Positions 5,519 to 6,394 of a stretch of 6,394 nucleotides of DNA are shown here, piece by piece; position 1 is the first letter of the stretch; every line of letters begins with the position of its first letter. The notes beneath the pieces are model-generated. The model saw nothing but the letters and a program-made list of their open reading frames with translations. It was not told the DNA's origin and ran no database searches. This DNA is from Trueperaceae bacterium. Its GTDB lineage: Bacteria; Deinococcota; Deinococci; Deinococcales; Trueperaceae. Where the stretch lies: positions 1-6,394 of the forward strand of contig PXAU01000193.1 in assembly GCA_003567075.1 (NCBI GenBank). The letters run 5' to 3'. A program made the position numbers and the translations under genes.

Positions 5519-5524
5519 TAGGGT
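5519..5524 (+). promoter_or_regulatory. Possible -10 element (TAGGGT) of the universal stress protein gene
   Basis: TAGGGT fits only the TAnnnT pattern. The best hexamer 17 bases upstream is TCGGGA (5496-5501), three of six matches to TTGACA. If real, transcription would start near 5531 and the leader would contain the GC-rich hairpins at 5531-5577. Confidence 0.25.
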
Positions 5525-5530
5525 GACACC

Positions 5531-5577
5531 CGGGGCGTGCCCGCGCACGCACGCCGGGGAACCCCGCAGCGTCGGGG
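5531..5577 (+). promoter_or_regulatory. GC-rich, potentially switchable leader structure of the universal stress protein gene
   Basis: Several stems are possible. GCGTGC (5535-5540) pairs with GCACGC (5545-5550) around CCGC, or GGCGTGC (5534-5540) pairs with GCACGCC (5549-5555). The single CCCCG (5562-5566) can pair with CGGGG at 5531-5535, 5555-5559 or 5573-5577. These pairings exclude one another, and the last ends six bases before the Shine-Dalgarno AGGGAG. Whether this regulates anything or only reflects base composition is unknown. Confidence 0.35.
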
Positions 5578-5593
5578 ACGGAAGGGAGTGACG

Positions 5594-6136
5594 ATGGCGA
5601 CGACGGTGCTGCTGCCTCTCGACGGTTCGCCCTTCAGCCGGCAGGCCTTCCGCGCGGTCGGGCGCCTGTTCCAACCCGAGCGCACGCAGGTCACCCTGCT
5701 GCACGTGTCGGAGGCGCCCGAAGGCGTACGCGAGCGCACCTGGGCGCCGCTCGTGAGCGAAGCCTGGCCGAGTTTGCGCGGTGAGACCCTGCGCGACCCC
5801 GAGATGCCCGACCACCCCATCTACGCCACCCAGGTGTGGGAGTCGACCAAGGCCCAGCTCATCGAAGCCCTCGACGACGACGTGCGCGCCCTCGCCGACG
5901 CGGGCTTCGCGGTCCGGTTGGTGATCCGCTTCGGCGATCCCGCCCAAGAGATCGCCGACCTGGTCGAGGAGGACGACTTCGACACCGTGGTGATGGCCAC
6001 GCACGGCCGCAGCGGCCTCAGCCGCGCCATCATGGGCTCGGTCGCCGAACGCGTGCTGCGCATGGTGCACGTGCCGGTGGTGATGATCCGCGGTCACGAA
6101 CAGGCCAGCTTCCCGGCGCTGACGCCCATGGGCTGA
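5594..6136 (+). CDS. Universal stress protein (UspA family)
   Basis: A 180-residue single-domain Usp, a cytoplasmic Rossmann-like alpha/beta protein. The opening TVLLPLDGSPFSRQAF (4-19) carries the family's conserved Asp10 and 'DGS' turn; TQVTLLHV (31-38) is the second strand; RFGDPAQEIADLVEEDDFD (112-130) precedes the nucleotide loop. The ATP-binding signature reads ATHGRSGLSRAIMGSVAERVL (135-155): the Gly138-x9-Gly148-Ser149 part is intact, while the first glycine of the classical G-x2-G is Ala135, a common variant. It should therefore be the ATP-binding type. Residues about 40-85 form a longer loop than the usual 140-150-residue Usp. Start: ATG 5594 has AGGGAG (5583-5588) five bases upstream and begins exactly at the domain; an in-frame GTG at 5537 would add 19 unconserved residues. 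It follows proline dehydrogenase by 150 bases with its own possible promoter, and ends nine bases before a strong hairpin. Confidence 0.93.
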   Translation: MATTVLLPLDGSPFSRQAFRAVGRLFQPERTQVTLLHVSEAPEGVRERTWAPLVSEAWPSLRGETLRDPEMPDHPIYATQVWESTKAQLIEALDDDVRALADAGFAVRLVIRFGDPAQEIADLVEEDDFDTVVMATHGRSGLSRAIMGSVAERVLRMVHVPVVMIRGHEQASFPALTPMG

Positions 6137-6145
6137 CGACGGATG

Positions 6146-6176
6146 CGGCGCGCGGACCTATCCGGTCCGCGCGCCG
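6146..6176. terminator. 13-bp stem-loop between the universal stress gene and the tRNAs
   Basis: CGGCGCGCGGACC (6146-6158) pairs perfectly with GGTCCGCGCGCCG (6164-6176) around the loop TATCC. It begins nine bases after the universal stress stop codon and lies 28 bases beyond the 3' end of tRNA-Thr, so it could end transcripts from both sides. There is no T-run on either strand, so it may be a non-canonical terminator or an mRNA 3'-end stabiliser. Confidence 0.65.
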
Positions 6177-6204
6177 ATCGTCGCCAGCCCGAAGGCTGTC
6201 GTTC

Positions 6205-6279
6205 TGGAGCCAATGGTCAGATTCGAACTGACGACCTGCCGATTACGAATCGGCTGCTCTACCGCTGAGCTACATTGGC
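6205..6279 (-). tRNA. tRNA-Thr (anticodon CGU)
   Basis: A complete 75-base cloverleaf on the minus strand: acceptor GCCAATG/CATTGGC (seven perfect pairs), D arm GCTC/GAGC with AGCGGTA loop, anticodon stem GCCGA/TCGGC with loop TTCGTAA (anticodon CGT, reading ACG threonine codons), AGGTC variable loop, T arm GTCAG/CTGAC with TTCGAAT loop, discriminator T and an encoded CCA end. It lies downstream of tRNA-Phe on the same strand and is probably co-transcribed. Confidence 0.97.
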
Positions 6280-6287
6280 CCGCCGAA

Positions 6288-6321
6288 GCACGGTGCGAGG
6301 CGCACGGAGCGCCTCGCGTGC
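6288..6321. other. Stem-loop in the spacer between tRNA-Phe and tRNA-Thr
   Basis: GCGAGGCGC (6295-6303) pairs with GCGCCTCGC (6309-6317) around ACGGA. After a three-base bulge the stem extends by GCAC (6288-6291) with GTGC (6318-6321). It fills most of the 46-base spacer. It has no T-run; it could be a processing or attenuating structure in the tRNA precursor. Confidence 0.6.
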
Positions 6322-6325
6322 GGTG

Positions 6326-6394
6326 TGGTGGCCAGGGGCAGAATCGAACTGCCGACACTACGATTTTCAGTCGTATGCTCTACCAACTGAGCTA
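6326..6394 (-). tRNA. tRNA-Phe (anticodon GAA), 5' end cut by the window edge
   Basis: The minus strand reads TAGCTCAG at the edge, D arm GCTC/GAGC with the GTTGG-containing loop, anticodon stem TACGA/TCGTA with loop CTGAAAA (anticodon GAA), T arm GGCAG/CTGCC with TTCGATT loop, 3' acceptor strand CCTGGCC, discriminator A and an encoded CCA. Only the seven 5' acceptor bases (predicted GGCCAGG) are missing. It precedes tRNA-Thr by 46 bases in the direction of transcription. Confidence 0.96.

Noticed and set aside
4435..5526. 363-codon open frame on the plus strand over proline dehydrogenase
   Set aside because: It is the wrong frame of the proline dehydrogenase gene; the translation is Arg-rich and motif-free, whereas the other frame has all family motifs.
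6158..6358. 66-codon open frame on the minus strand over the tRNAs
   Set aside because: It covers tRNA-Thr and the 3' end of tRNA-Phe; the cloverleafs explain the sequence.

Overview
The window is very GC-rich bacterial chromosome carrying ordinary, densely packed housekeeping and accessory genes. No mobile element, CRISPR array, toxin-antitoxin pair or phage gene was found. The best guess for the source is a Deinococcota bacterium (Thermus/Deinococcus/Truepera side). The reasons are a short monofunctional proline dehydrogenase that aligns with the Thermus enzyme from end to end, a CRP-family regulator directly upstream of a cytochrome P450 resembling Thermus CYP175, and a start codon only a few bases from a -10 box, as in leaderless genes common in that phylum. 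This assignment is an inference; another high-GC phylum is not excluded.

Layout: (1) 1-222, minus strand: N-terminal part of a type I mannose-6-phosphate isomerase that runs off the left edge, with a 15-base in-frame tandem repeat at the edge. (2) 292-939, plus: a VTT/DedA-like (TVP38/TMEM64-type) membrane protein. (3) 936-1595, minus: a LolD/MacB-type ABC ATPase; its stop codon overlaps that of the membrane protein in a shared CTAG. (4) 1655-2362, plus: a CRP-family regulator, divergent from the ATPase across a 59-base region with a near-perfect -10 box and a 17-base inverted repeat. (5) 2322-3704 (or from 2394), plus: a cytochrome P450, overlapping or closely following the regulator and probably co-transcribed. 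(6) 3754-4317, minus: a histidine-phosphatase (phosphoglycerate-mutase-like) protein, convergent with the P450. (7) 4511-5443, plus: proline dehydrogenase, preceded by a recognisable -35/-10 promoter. (8) 5594-6136, plus: a universal stress protein behind a structured leader, ending in a strong hairpin. (9) 6205-6279 and 6326-6394, minus: tRNA-Thr(CGU) and tRNA-Phe(GAA), the latter cut by the right edge.

The one plausible functional unit is the regulator-P450 pair: a CRP-like protein with cAMP-type ligand residues followed by a P450 with all catalytic motifs. By analogy with the Thermus carotenoid locus, this could be a regulated carotenoid-modification module. The other genes look like single-gene transcription units. 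The ABC ATPase has no permease, the proline dehydrogenase has no P5C dehydrogenase and the P450 has no redox partner inside the window. The most useful new details are start-site corrections, overlapping or divergent promoters, and several GC-rich hairpins.
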